Shown: positions 1 to 9,439, counted from the first letter of the stretch. The stretch is 64,000 bases of DNA from DASVHS01 sp035468985 (GCA_035468985.1 DATISF010000046.1:1-64000); one strand, 5' to 3'. Made by a program: numbers and translations. Notes: a model not told the origin generated them from the letters alone.

Positions 1-228
1 ATCAGCATCGAAGAAGTGATCTCGTTGATCGAAGGCTCCGTGCGTGTCGTTCCCGACCAGGGGCCGGAAGACGAGGAGCGCCGCACCATCGGCACGCTGT
101 TCGGCCGCATGAACGAGGCGACGGCGAGCGCACTGACCCGCATGACGATCGGCCGCCTGGTCCGCGAGCTTTACGCGCCGCGCGCGATCCGGACGGACGA
201 CCGGGTCACGGGCGCTCGGGAGTCGTAG
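1..228 (+). CDS. C-terminal fragment, possibly Rrf2-family regulator
   Basis: The frame is open from the first base of the window to a TAG at 226-228, so this is the end of a gene that starts upstream. The 75 visible residues read ISIEEVISLIEGSV near the left edge and LTRMTIGRLVREL later. That pattern (a helix ending in EG, then a long helix and a T-x-x-x-L tail) resembles the C-terminal half of Rrf2-type winged-helix regulators. No cluster-binding cysteines are visible. The family call is tentative because the DNA-binding half lies outside the window. It converges with the PAP2 phosphatase gene. Confidence 0.4.
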   Translation: MSIEEVISLIEGSVRVVPDQGPEDEERRTIGTLFGRMNEATASALTRMTIGRLVRELYAPRAIRTDDRVTGARES

Positions 229-242
229 GTGTCGCGCCCTCG

Positions 243-273
243 CGCCCTCGCGCGACGGCGGTGGCCGAGGGCG
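243..273. repeat. GC-rich hairpin between convergent genes
   Basis: CGCCCTCG at 243-250 pairs perfectly with CGAGGGCG at 266-273 across a 15-base loop. It lies between the stop at 228 and the convergent stop at 281. There is no T-tract, so a role as a bidirectional terminator is only a guess. Confidence 0.3.
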
Positions 274-280
274 ACCGCCG

Positions 281-1096
281 CTACACGTTCGGCGTGTTGC
301 GACGTTTGCGGATCGCCCGAACCAGCCGGATCCGCCGCGACGTCTCGTAGCCGATCGTCGTGGTGGCGACCCACAGCAGTCCGGCCGAGATCCCGGCGGC
401 GATGTCCGAGAGCCAGTGCACGCCGAGGTAGACGCGTGACGAGGCGATGGCCAGGACGAACGTGATTGCAAACGCGATCGCCGCGGCTTTCTGCCGCCAC
501 GTCTTGAGCACGCGAAGTGCGAGATAGGTGTACGCGCCGAGAGCGACCGTCGCGCCCATGGCGTGTCCGCTCGGGAACGAGTAGCCGTGCGCCTGGCGCA
601 GCATCTCCGCGAGCGCCGGCCTCGCACGCGCGAAGTACGTTTTGAGCTCGATGAGCACGACGCCGCCTCCGGCGACGGTCACCGCGACATAGGCCGCCCA
701 GCGGAAGCGCCGCTGGATGGCGAGCACCGCGGCGAGCAGTCCCGTGATCAGGCCGAGGACGACCGGGCCGCCGATGACTGACATCGCGGCGAAGAACGTC
801 GTCGCGCCGGCTGTCCGCTCCGAGACTGCCCAGTCGTGCCATCGCGCGTCGATCTTCTGGAGCGCGGGACTCTTTCCGTGGACCCGTTCGGCGAGATCGA
901 TGAAGCCGTCGCCGGCGAAGACCGTGACGATGGCGCCGACGACCAGGAGCACGAAAACCGGCAGGTAGTCGCGATAGCGGAACGCAGCGGTGAAGTGCGC
1001 CACGCGCCCCGCGCTGCCGCGGATCAGTGGCTCGAGCGCGATCAGGATTGCCCAGAGGATGAGAAAGAGGACGACGAAGGCGAGGACAACGAGCAC
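281..1096 (-). CDS. PAP2-superfamily membrane phosphatase
   Basis: A 271-residue integral membrane protein of the type 2 phosphatidic acid phosphatase superfamily. The three signature blocks are in order: K152-x6-R159-P160, PSGH at 175-178 with the catalytic-cycle histidine, and S220-R221-x5-H227-x3-D231. Hydrophobic segments at about 3-22, 46-62, 104-126, 134-150, 183-198 and 206-220 fit the six-helix fold. Likely substrates are lipid phosphates such as undecaprenyl pyrophosphate or phosphatidylglycerol phosphate; the sequence does not decide which. It lies 7 bases downstream of the TPR/cNMP gene on the same strand, so the two are probably cotranscribed. Confidence 0.88.
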   Translation of the reverse strand: MLVVLAFVVLFLILWAILIALEPLIRGSAGRVAHFTAAFRYRDYLPVFVLLVVGAIVTVFAGDGFIDLAERVHGKSPALQKIDARWHDWAVSERTAGATTFFAAMSVIGGPVVLGLITGLLAAVLAIQRRFRWAAYVAVTVAGGGVVLIELKTYFARARPALAEMLRQAHGYSFPSGHAMGATVALGAYTYLALRVLKTWRQKAAAIAFAITFVLAIASSRVYLGVHWLSDIAAGISAGLLWVATTTIGYETSRRIRLVRAIRKRRNTPNV

Positions 1097-1103
1097 TGCG
1101 CGA

Positions 1104-2903
1104 TCAGAACCCGCCCGACATGTACTTCCACTGCACGATCTTGTCGTTGATCTCGCGCAAGCGCCGGCTGATCATCCGGCAGAGGAGATTGAGGAACTGC
1201 AGCGACGCGTGCGGATCCATCGACAGGATCTCGTTCAGCGTGGCGCGGTCGATGGAGAGGACCGTGGCATCGCCTTCGTGCGCCTTCGCGTCCGCCGAAC
1301 GCGGTGCGTCGTCGATCAGCGCCATCTCGCCGAAGAACTCGCCGCGGTCGAGGACGGCCAGCGCCTCTTCGCCGACGCCGGGGATGAACTTCGAGATGCG
1401 CACCCGCCCGTCGAGCACGATGTAGAGCTTGTCGCCCTTGTCCCCCTCGCGGAAGATCAGCGACCCTTCGCTGAACCGCTCCTCGGTCGAGAACGTGGCC
1501 AGCAGCTTCATTTCCGCCGCGGAGAGTCCGCGCTCCTTGAAGAGATCGACCTTCTCTTCCGACTTGACCGTGACTTCCTGCGTCTCGCGTTTCGCCTCGG
1601 CGCGTTTGCGGCCGGCGCCGCGCTTGGCGTCTTCCAGGAAGAAGAGCTTCAGCTGCTCGTTTGCGTCGCGCACCTTCTCGGACAGCGAACGCCAGAACGC
1701 CCAGTGCAGTCCGACGGCCAGGTCCTTGTCTTCGTCCATGGCCTGATCGAGCGCGCTGAATGAGAACGTGTACGTCGCCGATGACTCGACGGCGACGGCG
1801 TCGCTGGAGCGATGCGTGCGGTCGATGAAGTTCATCTCGCCGAAGATCTGGTCCTTCGTCAGCGAGCCGAGGATCTGCGGGCCGAACGGCGTGTCCTTGC
1901 GGATCTCGATGCGGCCGTCGCGGACGACGTAGAAGTCCATCGACCTGTCTTCCTCGTGAAAGACGAAGTCGCCTTCCAGGAAGCCTTCGATGCGCGCGAA
2001 CTTCGACAGGCGGGACACCTGCTCGTCCTTCATGTGCTGGAAGATCGACAGCTTCCGCAGCTCGGAGGTGATCGTGACCAGGTCCTCGCGCTTCTCCTCG
2101 GCGCGGCTGATCTTGTGCTCGATCTCCTTGAGCTCATGTCCGTCGACGCGGAAGAGATCCTCCTTTCGGACTTCGAGACGCTCGGTGCAGATCTGCAGAT
2201 GATCGACACGCTGCTTGATCCGGCCGTTCAAGTCCTTCGTCTCGAGGTTGAGCATGCGCTTGAGCGTGTTGATCATGCGCCGCACAGCCTCGGTCATCTC
2301 GCCCTTCTGGTCGGTGGAGAGAAGGAATGCGTCGACGAAGTCGTTGAGTGCCTGCTCGAAGTCCTTCAGCTCGAACTTGATCCGGCCCGAGATCTCCGCC
2401 AGTCCCCGGTCGAATGGATTGAGCTCGCGCGACTTCCCGATCTCTTCGTTCGCGGCCTGCCACTCGCCCTGCGAGTAGTACAGACGCCCGAGGATCTCGA
2501 AGGGACGGTAGTTGTTTGGAGTTTTCAGCTTTGCGATCTCGAGCAGCTCGATCGCTTTCGACATCTGCTCCTTGGCGATGTAGTACTGCGCCAGGCCGAC
2601 GTACTGCGAAGCGTCGATCTCGTCCTGCGATCGCTCCGAGGCCAGCTCCTTCCTCAGACCGTCGAAGCGCGATTCCTCGGCCGCTCTCTTGAGATCGCGA
2701 ACGCGCGCCAGATTGATGCGCAGGGCCACCGATCCCGGCTTGAGCTTCTCCGCCATCTCGTACAGATGGATCGACTCGTCGTACATCCCCTGATCGGCGT
2801 AGCGGCGCGCCAGGACGAGGAGATCGTCCGGATCGATCGCGATCGCCGTCTCGGCTGCCACCGTACGGAACCGCGGACGGGTCGTAACAGGTTGCTCGGA
2901 CAT
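1104..2903 (-). CDS. TPR protein with two cyclic-nucleotide-binding domains
   Basis: About 599 residues from ATG 2903. A longer frame reaches 2993, but the extension is arginine-rich and overlaps the divergent gene, so I prefer the inner start. The N-terminal third carries TPR helices (LARRYADQGMYDESIHLYEM, then LAQYYIAKEQMSKAIELLEI). A charged helical linker follows, then two cNMP/CRP-like beta-roll domains, each with a GE-hydrophobic-D core (IFGEMNFIDRTHRSSDAVA; FFGEMALIDDAPRSADAKA). The second R-S-A-D block resembles the phosphate-binding cassette. No catalytic or DNA-binding domain is visible, so it is probably a signalling scaffold. A smaller relative lies at 21730-22515. Confidence 0.75.
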   Translation of the reverse strand: MSEQPVTTRPRFRTVAAETAIAIDPDDLLVLARRYADQGMYDESIHLYEMAEKLKPGSVALRINLARVRDLKRAAEESRFDGLRKELASERSQDEIDASQYVGLAQYYIAKEQMSKAIELLEIAKLKTPNNYRPFEILGRLYYSQGEWQAANEEIGKSRELNPFDRGLAEISGRIKFELKDFEQALNDFVDAFLLSTDQKGEMTEAVRRMINTLKRMLNLETKDLNGRIKQRVDHLQICTERLEVRKEDLFRVDGHELKEIEHKISRAEEKREDLVTITSELRKLSIFQHMKDEQVSRLSKFARIEGFLEGDFVFHEEDRSMDFYVVRDGRIEIRKDTPFGPQILGSLTKDQIFGEMNFIDRTHRSSDAVAVESSATYTFSFSALDQAMDEDKDLAVGLHWAFWRSLSEKVRDANEQLKLFFLEDAKRGAGRKRAEAKRETQEVTVKSEEKVDLFKERGLSAAEMKLLATFSTEERFSEGSLIFREGDKGDKLYIVLDGRVRISKFIPGVGEEALAVLDRGEFFGEMALIDDAPRSADAKAHEGDATVLSIDRATLNEILSMDPHASLQFLNLLCRMISRRLREINDKIVQWKYMSGGF

Positions 2904-2923
2904 GAGATGCTGTCGTTGATTAT

Positions 2924-4009
2924 ATGGTCGCGGCCCTCTCCGCCCTCTGCTTTCTGCTGCTGTCTGCGCAGCAGAGTGACTTCCTTCCCGCACTTCCCGG
3001 CTACGAGTTCGAGTTTCCGCGCGATCACGGCAGCCATGACCAGTACCGCACGGAATGGTGGTACTACACCGGGCACCTGGAGACGGCCAGCGGACGCCAT
3101 TACGGCTTCGAGCTGACGTTTTTCCGGGTTGGCGTGACCCCTCCCGGCGGACAGGACCAGACCGCGTGGGACCTGCGCAACCTGTCGCTGGCGCACTTCG
3201 CGTTGACCGATGTCGACGGCCGGAAGTTTCGGTACTACGAAAAGCTGAACCGCGCGTCGCCGTACACGGCGGCCGCCGCCGCGGGAAGGCTCCAGGTTTT
3301 CAACGAAGGGTGGAGGGCGACGACCACGAGCGACGGGGCGTGGCGCATCACGGCATCGCAGAACGGCGATTCCATCGATCTCGTTCTCGGAGCGCGCAAG
3401 CCGCCGGCGATCCACGGCGAGAACGGCGTCAGCGTCAAAGCGGCAGGCGTCGGATACGCCTCGCACTACTACTCGATGACGCGTCTTGCGGTCAGCGGCA
3501 CGATCGCGTCGAAGGGAAGAAAAGCCGAAGCCTGTACGGGACTGGCGTGGATGGATCACGAATTCGGCAGCGCGGCACTTCGCGAGAATCAGCGCGGATG
3601 GGACTGGTTCTCGGTGCAGCTCGACAATGACTCCGAGTTGATGCTCTACCAGATCCGCCGCACCGACGGCACGCCCGACATCACCTCTGCCGGCTCGCTG
3701 ATCACATCGGAGGGGGCAGTGATTCACCTACGGCACGATCAGTTCGTCGTGAAGCCGCTCGACCGATGGAAGTCTCGCCAGAGCGGCGCGACGTACCCGA
3801 TGGGGTGGAGCGTGAGCGTGCCGTCGCTCGCCATCGCGCTCCGTCTCGATCCGGTGCTCGAGAATCAGGAATTGATCACGCGCAGCTCGACGCGCGTCAC
3901 GTACTGGGAAGGAGCCGTGGGCGTGACCGGCTCGTTCCAGAACGTCTCCGTGAACGGAGAGGGATATGTCGAGATGACCGGTTATGATCGCGCCTTTCGA
4001 CAGCCATGA
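2924..4009 (+). CDS. AttH/CrtC-like secreted lipocalin-fold protein
   Basis: 361 residues with an N-terminal signal peptide (hydrophobic stretch at about 2-14, ending near AQQ). The mature part opens with FEFPRDHGSHDQYRTEWWYY, the hallmark of the AttH / carotenoid 1,2-hydratase-like family of double-lipocalin proteins, and later has WMDHEFGS. In other bacteria attH is found beside genes for an FtsX-type ABC transporter. Here a LolD-like ATPase and a large FtsX-type permease lie a few kilobases away on the other strand. The start is only 20 bases from the divergent start at 2903, so its promoter must overlap that gene. The last four bases overlap the beta-lactamase start (ATGA). Confidence 0.8.
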   Translation: MVAALSALCFLLLSAQQSDFLPALPGYEFEFPRDHGSHDQYRTEWWYYTGHLETASGRHYGFELTFFRVGVTPPGGQDQTAWDLRNLSLAHFALTDVDGRKFRYYEKLNRASPYTAAAAAGRLQVFNEGWRATTTSDGAWRITASQNGDSIDLVLGARKPPAIHGENGVSVKAAGVGYASHYYSMTRLAVSGTIASKGRKAEACTGLAWMDHEFGSAALRENQRGWDWFSVQLDNDSELMLYQIRRTDGTPDITSAGSLITSEGAVIHLRHDQFVVKPLDRWKSRQSGATYPMGWSVSVPSLAIALRLDPVLENQELITRSSTRVTYWEGAVGVTGSFQNVSVNGEGYVEMTGYDRAFRQP

Positions 4010-4866
4010 ACATCATCCTTCTGCTGCTTTTCTCTGTTGCGTTTCCGCTTCCGAAGTCCGACGCGGTCATCGGTGTCGCGGCGATCGATCTCGACTCGGG
4101 AAAGACGGTCTCCGTCCGCGGCGAAGAGCCGTTTCCGATGGCCAGCGTGGTCAAGCTGCCTTTGGCGATCGAAGTGCTTCGCCGCGTGGACGCCGGTCAG
4201 CTGCGGCTCGATCAGACCTACACGCTCACGCCGCGCGATTTCGGCCTTGCCCACAGCCCGATTCGAGACGCGGCGAAGGGGAAGCCGGTCACGCTGACGC
4301 TACGCACGCTCATCACCTCTGCTGTGAGCGACAGCGACAACACCGCCGGTGACTATCTGCTGCGCCTCGTTACGCCTGCCGCCGTCACCGAGCGCATGCG
4401 CGCGCTGCACGCGGACGGGATTCGCGTCGATCGAACCGAGAAGGAGATCGTCGAATCGTTCTCGACGAAGGATGGCGTGGCTCGTTACGCGACCGATCCG
4501 CGCGACACCGCCGCGCCGCTCGGGATGGCCGCCCTCCTGGGGATGGTTGCGCGTAACCGGGAAGGCCTGAAACCGGCGTCGCATGAATTGCTGATGCACG
4601 CGCTGAGCGACTCGAGTAACCCGGTCCGCATCGCGCGGCTGCTTCCGAAGGGGAGCAGCGTTGCACACAAGAGCGGAACGATGCCCGGCACGCTGAACGA
4701 TGCCGGCATCATCACGTCGCCGGACGGCAAGCACCACATCGCCATCGCCATCTTCACAAAAGGCGCAACGCGATCGACGGAGGCCGAACGCGGGAAGCTG
4801 GTCTCGGAGATCGCCAGGGACGTCTACGCCCGGCTCACCACCAATTCGCGTCCACCTTACCGGTAG
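4006..4866 (+). CDS. Class A beta-lactamase-like serine hydrolase
   Basis: 286 residues with an N-terminal secretion signal (IILLLLFSVAF). All main class A elements are present: S47-V-V-K50 with the nucleophile, S110-D111-N112, an omega-loop in which RVDRTEKE places a glutamate (E145) at the position of Glu166, and K222-S223-G224-T225. The residue aligning with Asn170 is valine, which is unusual because Asn170 helps hold the deacylating water. It may be a narrow or weak beta-lactamase, or a related peptidoglycan-directed hydrolase. It is translationally coupled to the AttH-like gene by a 4-base overlap, and its end overlaps the convergent gene by about 30 bases. Confidence 0.85.
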   Translation: MNIILLLLFSVAFPLPKSDAVIGVAAIDLDSGKTVSVRGEEPFPMASVVKLPLAIEVLRRVDAGQLRLDQTYTLTPRDFGLAHSPIRDAAKGKPVTLTLRTLITSAVSDSDNTAGDYLLRLVTPAAVTERMRALHADGIRVDRTEKEIVESFSTKDGVARYATDPRDTAAPLGMAALLGMVARNREGLKPASHELLMHALSDSSNPVRIARLLPKGSSVAHKSGTMPGTLNDAGIITSPDGKHHIAIAIFTKGATRSTEAERGKLVSEIARDVYARLTTNSRPPYR

Positions 4867-6154
4867 TCTCGAGATTCTCGAAATCAACGGTGAAGGCGAT
4901 GAAGGCGATGCACATCTCGTCGGTGGTCTGCTCGCCCCACGAGACGGCTTTCGGCGGCGCGTTCGGATTGCGCGGGTTGTTCTCGGAATTGTCGAATGTG
5001 GCCTGCAGCGAGAAGCGCGTGAGCGCCGGAATCGCGATCGGCTCCTTGAACCGGTAGAGTCCTTGCCAGTTGAAATCCCAGTCGTTGATCCTGATGAGGC
5101 ACTGCGTCCGGCCCGCCGGCAATGCCGCTTCGACGTCCATCGTGCGTCCGAGGAGGTGCATGTGCGGGGCGATTGCCCAGAGATGGACGGAGATCGGCGC
5201 TGTCAATGACGCGGTGACGCTGTAATCGGAGTCGTTCGGCGGAATGGTGAACGTCGTGTTCATCAGCGGAAGAACGCGCAGCAGCTTCTGCGGCTTTTTT
5301 TTCGCAAAGTAGATGCCGATCTGCGTGGTGTCCGGCGAAGGACTGCCGTCATGCGAGTGGTAGTGCACCTGCAGCACGACGCGTGAATCCGCGGGCAGCG
5401 AGAGCGCGACTTCTTCCGGAAATCGCGTGGCCACGGAGCCCGGCACCCATCCGCCGAGCGTCGCGGTCGATGAATCGGTGATCGAGAAGCCCGGCCCGCC
5501 GAAGCATGTGTAACCCGGCGCGGGATCGTCATCGTCGAGCTTCTGCGACGCGCCGGTCGTGTCGATGAATGCGATCACATGATGCACGGTCTTGCGATCG
5601 CCGGGGTGCACGTCGATCGCCGAAACGTATTGATCGGACGTCAGATTCGTCGGCAGCGGCAGGCAACGGTAGATGTCTCCCTCGGCCGGCGGCAAGTACG
5701 GTTGTGGATACGAGAGCACGAGGTCCGGCTGCCCGAGCGTCCAGCCGCTGCTGAAATCAAGGGGCGGCGGGAGATCAGCCGGATCGCCTTCAGGCGTGCC
5801 GGCGTTGACCCACCGCGCGATCGTGTCGATCTCGTCCTGAGAGATCGTGCGCGTTTCGGCGAGCTCTCCGCAGTCCGCCGCCGGTTTCCACGGCGGCATC
5901 TGACGGGTCTGCGTCATCAGCTTGATCATCGCCGCGTGTGGCTGCGCGTCCGCGTACGTCATCAGCGAGAACGGGGCGATGTCGCCGGGATGGTGGCAAC
6001 TGTCGCAATGCGCCTGAAAGATCCGCGACACCTCTTTGCTGTACGTGGGCCCGGAGGGATGCGGGATGGCGCGCACGATGCGCTGGCGCGATGCGCCGAG
6101 GAGAAGCGCGGCGGACGCGATCGCCATCGCGACGGTGGGCATTCGTCGTGACAT
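4835..6154 (-). CDS. Cytochrome c plus copper type II monooxygenase-like protein
   Basis: 439 residues with an N-terminal signal/anchor. A single haem motif C50-D-S-C53-H54 marks a short cytochrome c-like domain. The C-terminal two thirds resemble the two jelly-roll domains of ascorbate-dependent copper type II monooxygenases (PHM/DBH family): H191-H192-V, QVHYH at 262-266 and HMH at 331-333 look like copper ligands. It probably works in the periplasm as a copper redox enzyme with a built-in electron entry site; the substrate is unknown. It lies 19 bases after the ABC permease gene on the same strand and may be its operon partner. Confidence 0.7.
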   Translation of the reverse strand: MSRRMPTVAMAIASAALLLGASRQRIVRAIPHPSGPTYSKEVSRIFQAHCDSCHHPGDIAPFSLMTYADAQPHAAMIKLMTQTRQMPPWKPAADCGELAETRTISQDEIDTIARWVNAGTPEGDPADLPPPLDFSSGWTLGQPDLVLSYPQPYLPPAEGDIYRCLPLPTNLTSDQYVSAIDVHPGDRKTVHHVIAFIDTTGASQKLDDDDPAPGYTCFGGPGFSITDSSTATLGGWVPGSVATRFPEEVALSLPADSRVVLQVHYHSHDGSPSPDTTQIGIYFAKKKPQKLLRVLPLMNTTFTIPPNDSDYSVTASLTAPISVHLWAIAPHMHLLGRTMDVEAALPAGRTQCLIRINDWDFNWQGLYRFKEPIAIPALTRFSLQATFDNSENNPRNPNAPPKAVSWGEQTTDEMCIAFIAFTVDFENLETTGKVDANWW

Positions 6155-6173
6155 CAGATCGTCAAATATAAAT

Positions 6174-8732
6174 TCATTCGCTCTTGATCGCTGTCACAAG
6201 GTCGATTCGGCTGGCGAGGCGTGCCGGGACGAGGCCGGCGACGACGGACGCGGCAAACGTGATCGCGAGTGACGTCGCGATCAGCGTCACCGGTGTGTGG
6301 AATTCGATCGTCCATCCGAACGACTGTCTGTTGATCACGTAGATGAGAATCAGCGACAGCACATAACCCATGACGATGCCGACGACGGTCGAGGCCATGC
6401 CGATGAGCGAAGACTCCAGGACGAGCATGGTGGTGAGCTGGCGCCGCGACATACCGCTCACGCGCAGCAGCGCCAGCTCGCGCGTGCGCTCGAGGATCAG
6501 CGCGGCGAGCGTGTTCACGATCCCGAGGACGGCCACGATGATGGCGATGCCCAGGAGCGCGTACGTGATCATGAACGTCTGATCAAAGATGGTCATGACC
6601 TGCTTGCGGATGAACACGTTGCTGATGGCGAATGCGTGGTATTTCGGTCCGAAGATCCGCTGCAGCTCGAGCCGCGCCTGCTCGCGGTCGGCGCCCGGTT
6701 TCAGAAAGACGATGACGGTGTTCAGCGCGTCGTCCTTGAAGGAACGGACGTACGTCGGGCGATTCATGACCACGACGCCGCGATCGTTCGAATAGTCGCG
6801 GTAGATACCCGTGATCGTGAACTGGCGCGTTCCACCGACGATCGGAATGCGCACCGTGTCGCCGATGTCCTTGTGGAACTTCAGCGCGAAGCTCTCGGAG
6901 ATGAAAACGCCGTCGAGGCGAATGGCTTCGAGCAATGCCTCGCGCATCGAGCGCGGCTTCACCATCGGAATCGTGCCTTCGACCGCCGTCACCGTGAACT
7001 CGCCGCTGCCAACCTCGATCAGCGTGTCGCCGTACAGGATGTTCCGGCCGCGCACGCGATCGACCGACTTCACGAACGGCATCCTCTCGACCTCGTCGGC
7101 GATCGATGGCGGGAACAGCGCGGCATCGGCGTTCGAGAGACCCTTCGCCGGCCGGAGCCAGAGATCCGACTTCACGGTCTGATCGACCCAGATGCGCACG
7201 GTCTCGCGGAAGCTGCCGACCATCAAAGCGACCGCGACCATCATTCCCGTGGCCAGCGACAACGCGGCGCTGGCCACGGACGTGCGGCGCAGCGAGGCGG
7301 GGAGTGACGCCGCAGCGAGACGGCCGACGATTCCGAAGAGCCTCGTCAGCAGCGGTTTGAAGATGGCGGATGTCCGGCGAACGATGCTCGGCGCAAGCAG
7401 CGAGAATCCTCCGACGACCAGAACGACCGACAGGTATCCGCCCACCGCGATCTCGCGCAAGGGCGGAATGCGGGCCGCAAGTGCACTGGCGGCGAAGCAG
7501 AGAATCGCGGCAGTGATCAGGACCGTGGTGCTGCGGATGCGCTGCTGCAACCCGGGACGGATCATCGTGTTCGGCCGCACCTGGGCCGCCTCGATCGCCG
7601 GATGAACCGCCGAGATGAGCGCCAGGATCATCCCGACGGCCATTCCGGTCACGAGCACGCGCGGAGTCAGCTGCACGGACTCCGGTTGTGAAGTGACATA
7701 AAGCTCGTTCACGGTGCGACCGACGAGGCCGAGCATCCCCTCGGCCATCGCGTTTCCGAGCGCGATTCCGAGGATGGATCCGATGAGTCCGAACAGGAGG
7801 CCCTCGCCGAGAAACGCGGCGAAGACCTGGCGCGGCGACACGCCGAGGGTCTTCAGCACGCCGACGTCGTGACGCCGGCGCAGGATCGAGATCAGCACGG
7901 TGTTGTAGACGAGAAACATTCCCACCAGCAGCGCAACGCCGGCCAGCGCGAAGAGGTTTACGCGGAAGGCGCGCAGCATGCGCTCGACGCGCTCGTTGCG
8001 GCGCGATGGACGCTCGATGCGTGTGCCGGGGGGCAGTTGCTTCGCCACGGTGCCGACCAGATTCTCCGGAACGAGCAGATCGATACGGGTCAGCTGTCCG
8101 CGCCAGCCGAAGCTCGTCTGCGCCGCGGCGATGTCGCAGATGGCGATGCTGCCGTTGAATGCCGTGGCCGGCCCGCGTGCCTCGAGCAGACCGCGCACGA
8201 CCATCCGGCTCGTCTTCCCGCCGAAGCTCAACACGATCGGATCACCGATCGTGATGCCGTTCTCGCGGGCGAATGGCGCCGGCAGAACGACGGAATCGGT
8301 CCGAAACAACTCGAGATACGGCGTGGCTCCGCCGGCGTCTGCTGTGTGCGAGGCGGTCAGGATCGTTGCATACCGGTACTCGCGAAAATGCAGATCCGAA
8401 AGCAGATCGACGGCCAGCAGCCGGATCGGAAGTTGCGACGGTTGCATGATGCCTTCGACGTCGATGACCGGCGCGAAACGGCCGCCGCGATCCCACAGCC
8501 ACTGCAGACGGAGGATCAGGCTCTCATCGAGCAGGCCCGCGTCTGCGGCGATCTGGTAATTGGCGCGGCCGGTGACCGCATCGACCGACTCCCGGAACGC
8601 GCGCAAGACGCTCTGATTGGCCAGCTGAATCGCGACGACCACCGAGACGCCGACGCCGATGCCGAGGACGGTGAGCGCGGTGCGCAGTTTCTCGTGGATC
8701 AGGGGGCGGAGGACGAGAGCGCGGGCAATCAT
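6174..8732 (-). CDS. ABC transporter permease, FtsX/MacB type, duplicated
   Basis: 852 residues built as two FtsX-type permease halves. The N-terminal helix (ALVLRPLIHEKLRTALTVLG) is followed by a large periplasmic domain, then helices at about 265-395, more helices at 405-510, a second periplasmic domain, and a final helix triple near 745-840 with EPVARL-like FtsX tail sequence (VPARLASRIDLVTAIKSE). This double-length architecture is seen in permeases for lipoprotein or lipid handling and in the AttFG type. It overlaps the ATPase gene by four bases (ATGA). The AttH-like protein at 2924-4009 may be its periplasmic partner. Confidence 0.88.
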   Translation of the reverse strand: MIARALVLRPLIHEKLRTALTVLGIGVGVSVVVAIQLANQSVLRAFRESVDAVTGRANYQIAADAGLLDESLILRLQWLWDRGGRFAPVIDVEGIMQPSQLPIRLLAVDLLSDLHFREYRYATILTASHTADAGGATPYLELFRTDSVVLPAPFARENGITIGDPIVLSFGGKTSRMVVRGLLEARGPATAFNGSIAICDIAAAQTSFGWRGQLTRIDLLVPENLVGTVAKQLPPGTRIERPSRRNERVERMLRAFRVNLFALAGVALLVGMFLVYNTVLISILRRRHDVGVLKTLGVSPRQVFAAFLGEGLLFGLIGSILGIALGNAMAEGMLGLVGRTVNELYVTSQPESVQLTPRVLVTGMAVGMILALISAVHPAIEAAQVRPNTMIRPGLQQRIRSTTVLITAAILCFAASALAARIPPLREIAVGGYLSVVLVVGGFSLLAPSIVRRTSAIFKPLLTRLFGIVGRLAAASLPASLRRTSVASAALSLATGMMVAVALMVGSFRETVRIWVDQTVKSDLWLRPAKGLSNADAALFPPSIADEVERMPFVKSVDRVRGRNILYGDTLIEVGSGEFTVTAVEGTIPMVKPRSMREALLEAIRLDGVFISESFALKFHKDIGDTVRIPIVGGTRQFTITGIYRDYSNDRGVVVMNRPTYVRSFKDDALNTVIVFLKPGADREQARLELQRIFGPKYHAFAISNVFIRKQVMTIFDQTFMITYALLGIAIIVAVLGIVNTLAALILERTRELALLRVSGMSRRQLTTMLVLESSLIGMASTVVGIVMGYVLSLILIYVINRQSFGWTIEFHTPVTLIATSLAITFAASVVAGLVPARLASRIDLVTAIKSE

Positions 8733-9403
8733 CGCGTGACGCGTCCGTCGGCCACCTGCACGATGTAGTCGCCGTACGCCGCTGCGCGATCGGAGTGCGT
8801 AGCCATGACGATCGTCGGTCGGTGTTTCTCGTGGACGGCCCGGATCAGGTCGAGGATCATCGAGCCGTTCTTCGAGTCGAGATTGCCGGTCGGCTCGTCG
8901 GCAAGCAACACGAGCGGGCGGTGGATGACGGCGCGGGCGATGGCGACGCGCTGCATCTCGCCGCCGGAGAGCTCGTTCGGATAGTGCTTTGCGCGCGCCG
9001 TGAGGCCGACTTCCTCGAGCGCCGCTTTCGTCCGCTCCTCGGTTTCTTTCTGCTCCACGCGCGACAGCGACAGCGGAAAGGCGACGTTCTCGGAGACGTC
9101 GAGCGTGGGGATGAGGTTGAAGAACTGGAAGATGAACCCGATGGCCCGGCGGCGAAGATGGGTCAGGTCGCTCTCGCTCATCGCCGATGTCTCGGCCTCT
9201 CCGAGAAAGACCCGGCCGCGCGTGGGGCGGTCAACGGCGCCGATGAGGTTGAGCAGTGTCGATTTCCCGCTGCCCGACGCGCCCATGAGCACGGCGAAAT
9301 CGCCCGAGGCGATGTCCAGCGAGACGTCGTCGAGCACGTGTACGGCAGCCGAGTCCTCGCTGCTCCCGTAGTCGTGGCTGACGTTCCTCAGGGAGACCCG
9401 CAC
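8729..9403 (-). CDS. ABC transporter ATP-binding protein, LolD/MacB type
   Basis: 224 residues, normal length for the MacB/LolD ATPase family. Walker A GASGSGKS is at 41-48, the Q-loop glutamine at 93, the signature LSGGE at 145-149 and Walker B LLADEP at 166-171. The start codon is GTG. It heads an apparent operon with the permease at 6174-8732 and the monooxygenase-like gene. A TAGAAT box on the minus strand at 9410-9415, a few bases before the start, could be the -10 of a nearly leaderless transcript. The ArsR operators at 9440-9485 lie just upstream, so this operon may share that control. Confidence 0.92.
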   Translation of the reverse strand: MRVSLRNVSHDYGSSEDSAAVHVLDDVSLDIASGDFAVLMGASGSGKSTLLNLIGAVDRPTRGRVFLGEAETSAMSESDLTHLRRRAIGFIFQFFNLIPTLDVSENVAFPLSLSRVEQKETEERTKAALEEVGLTARAKHYPNELSGGEMQRVAIARAVIHRPLVLLADEPTGNLDSKNGSMILDLIRAVHEKHRPTIVMATHSDRAAAYGDYIVQVADGRVTR

Positions 9404-9439
9404 GCGGGGATTCTAATGCCCGGGGCGGCGGGAGAAGTT

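Noticed and set aside
229..465. Plus-strand frame over the end of the PAP2 gene
   Set aside because: It is antisense to the PAP2 catalytic motifs and has no start context.
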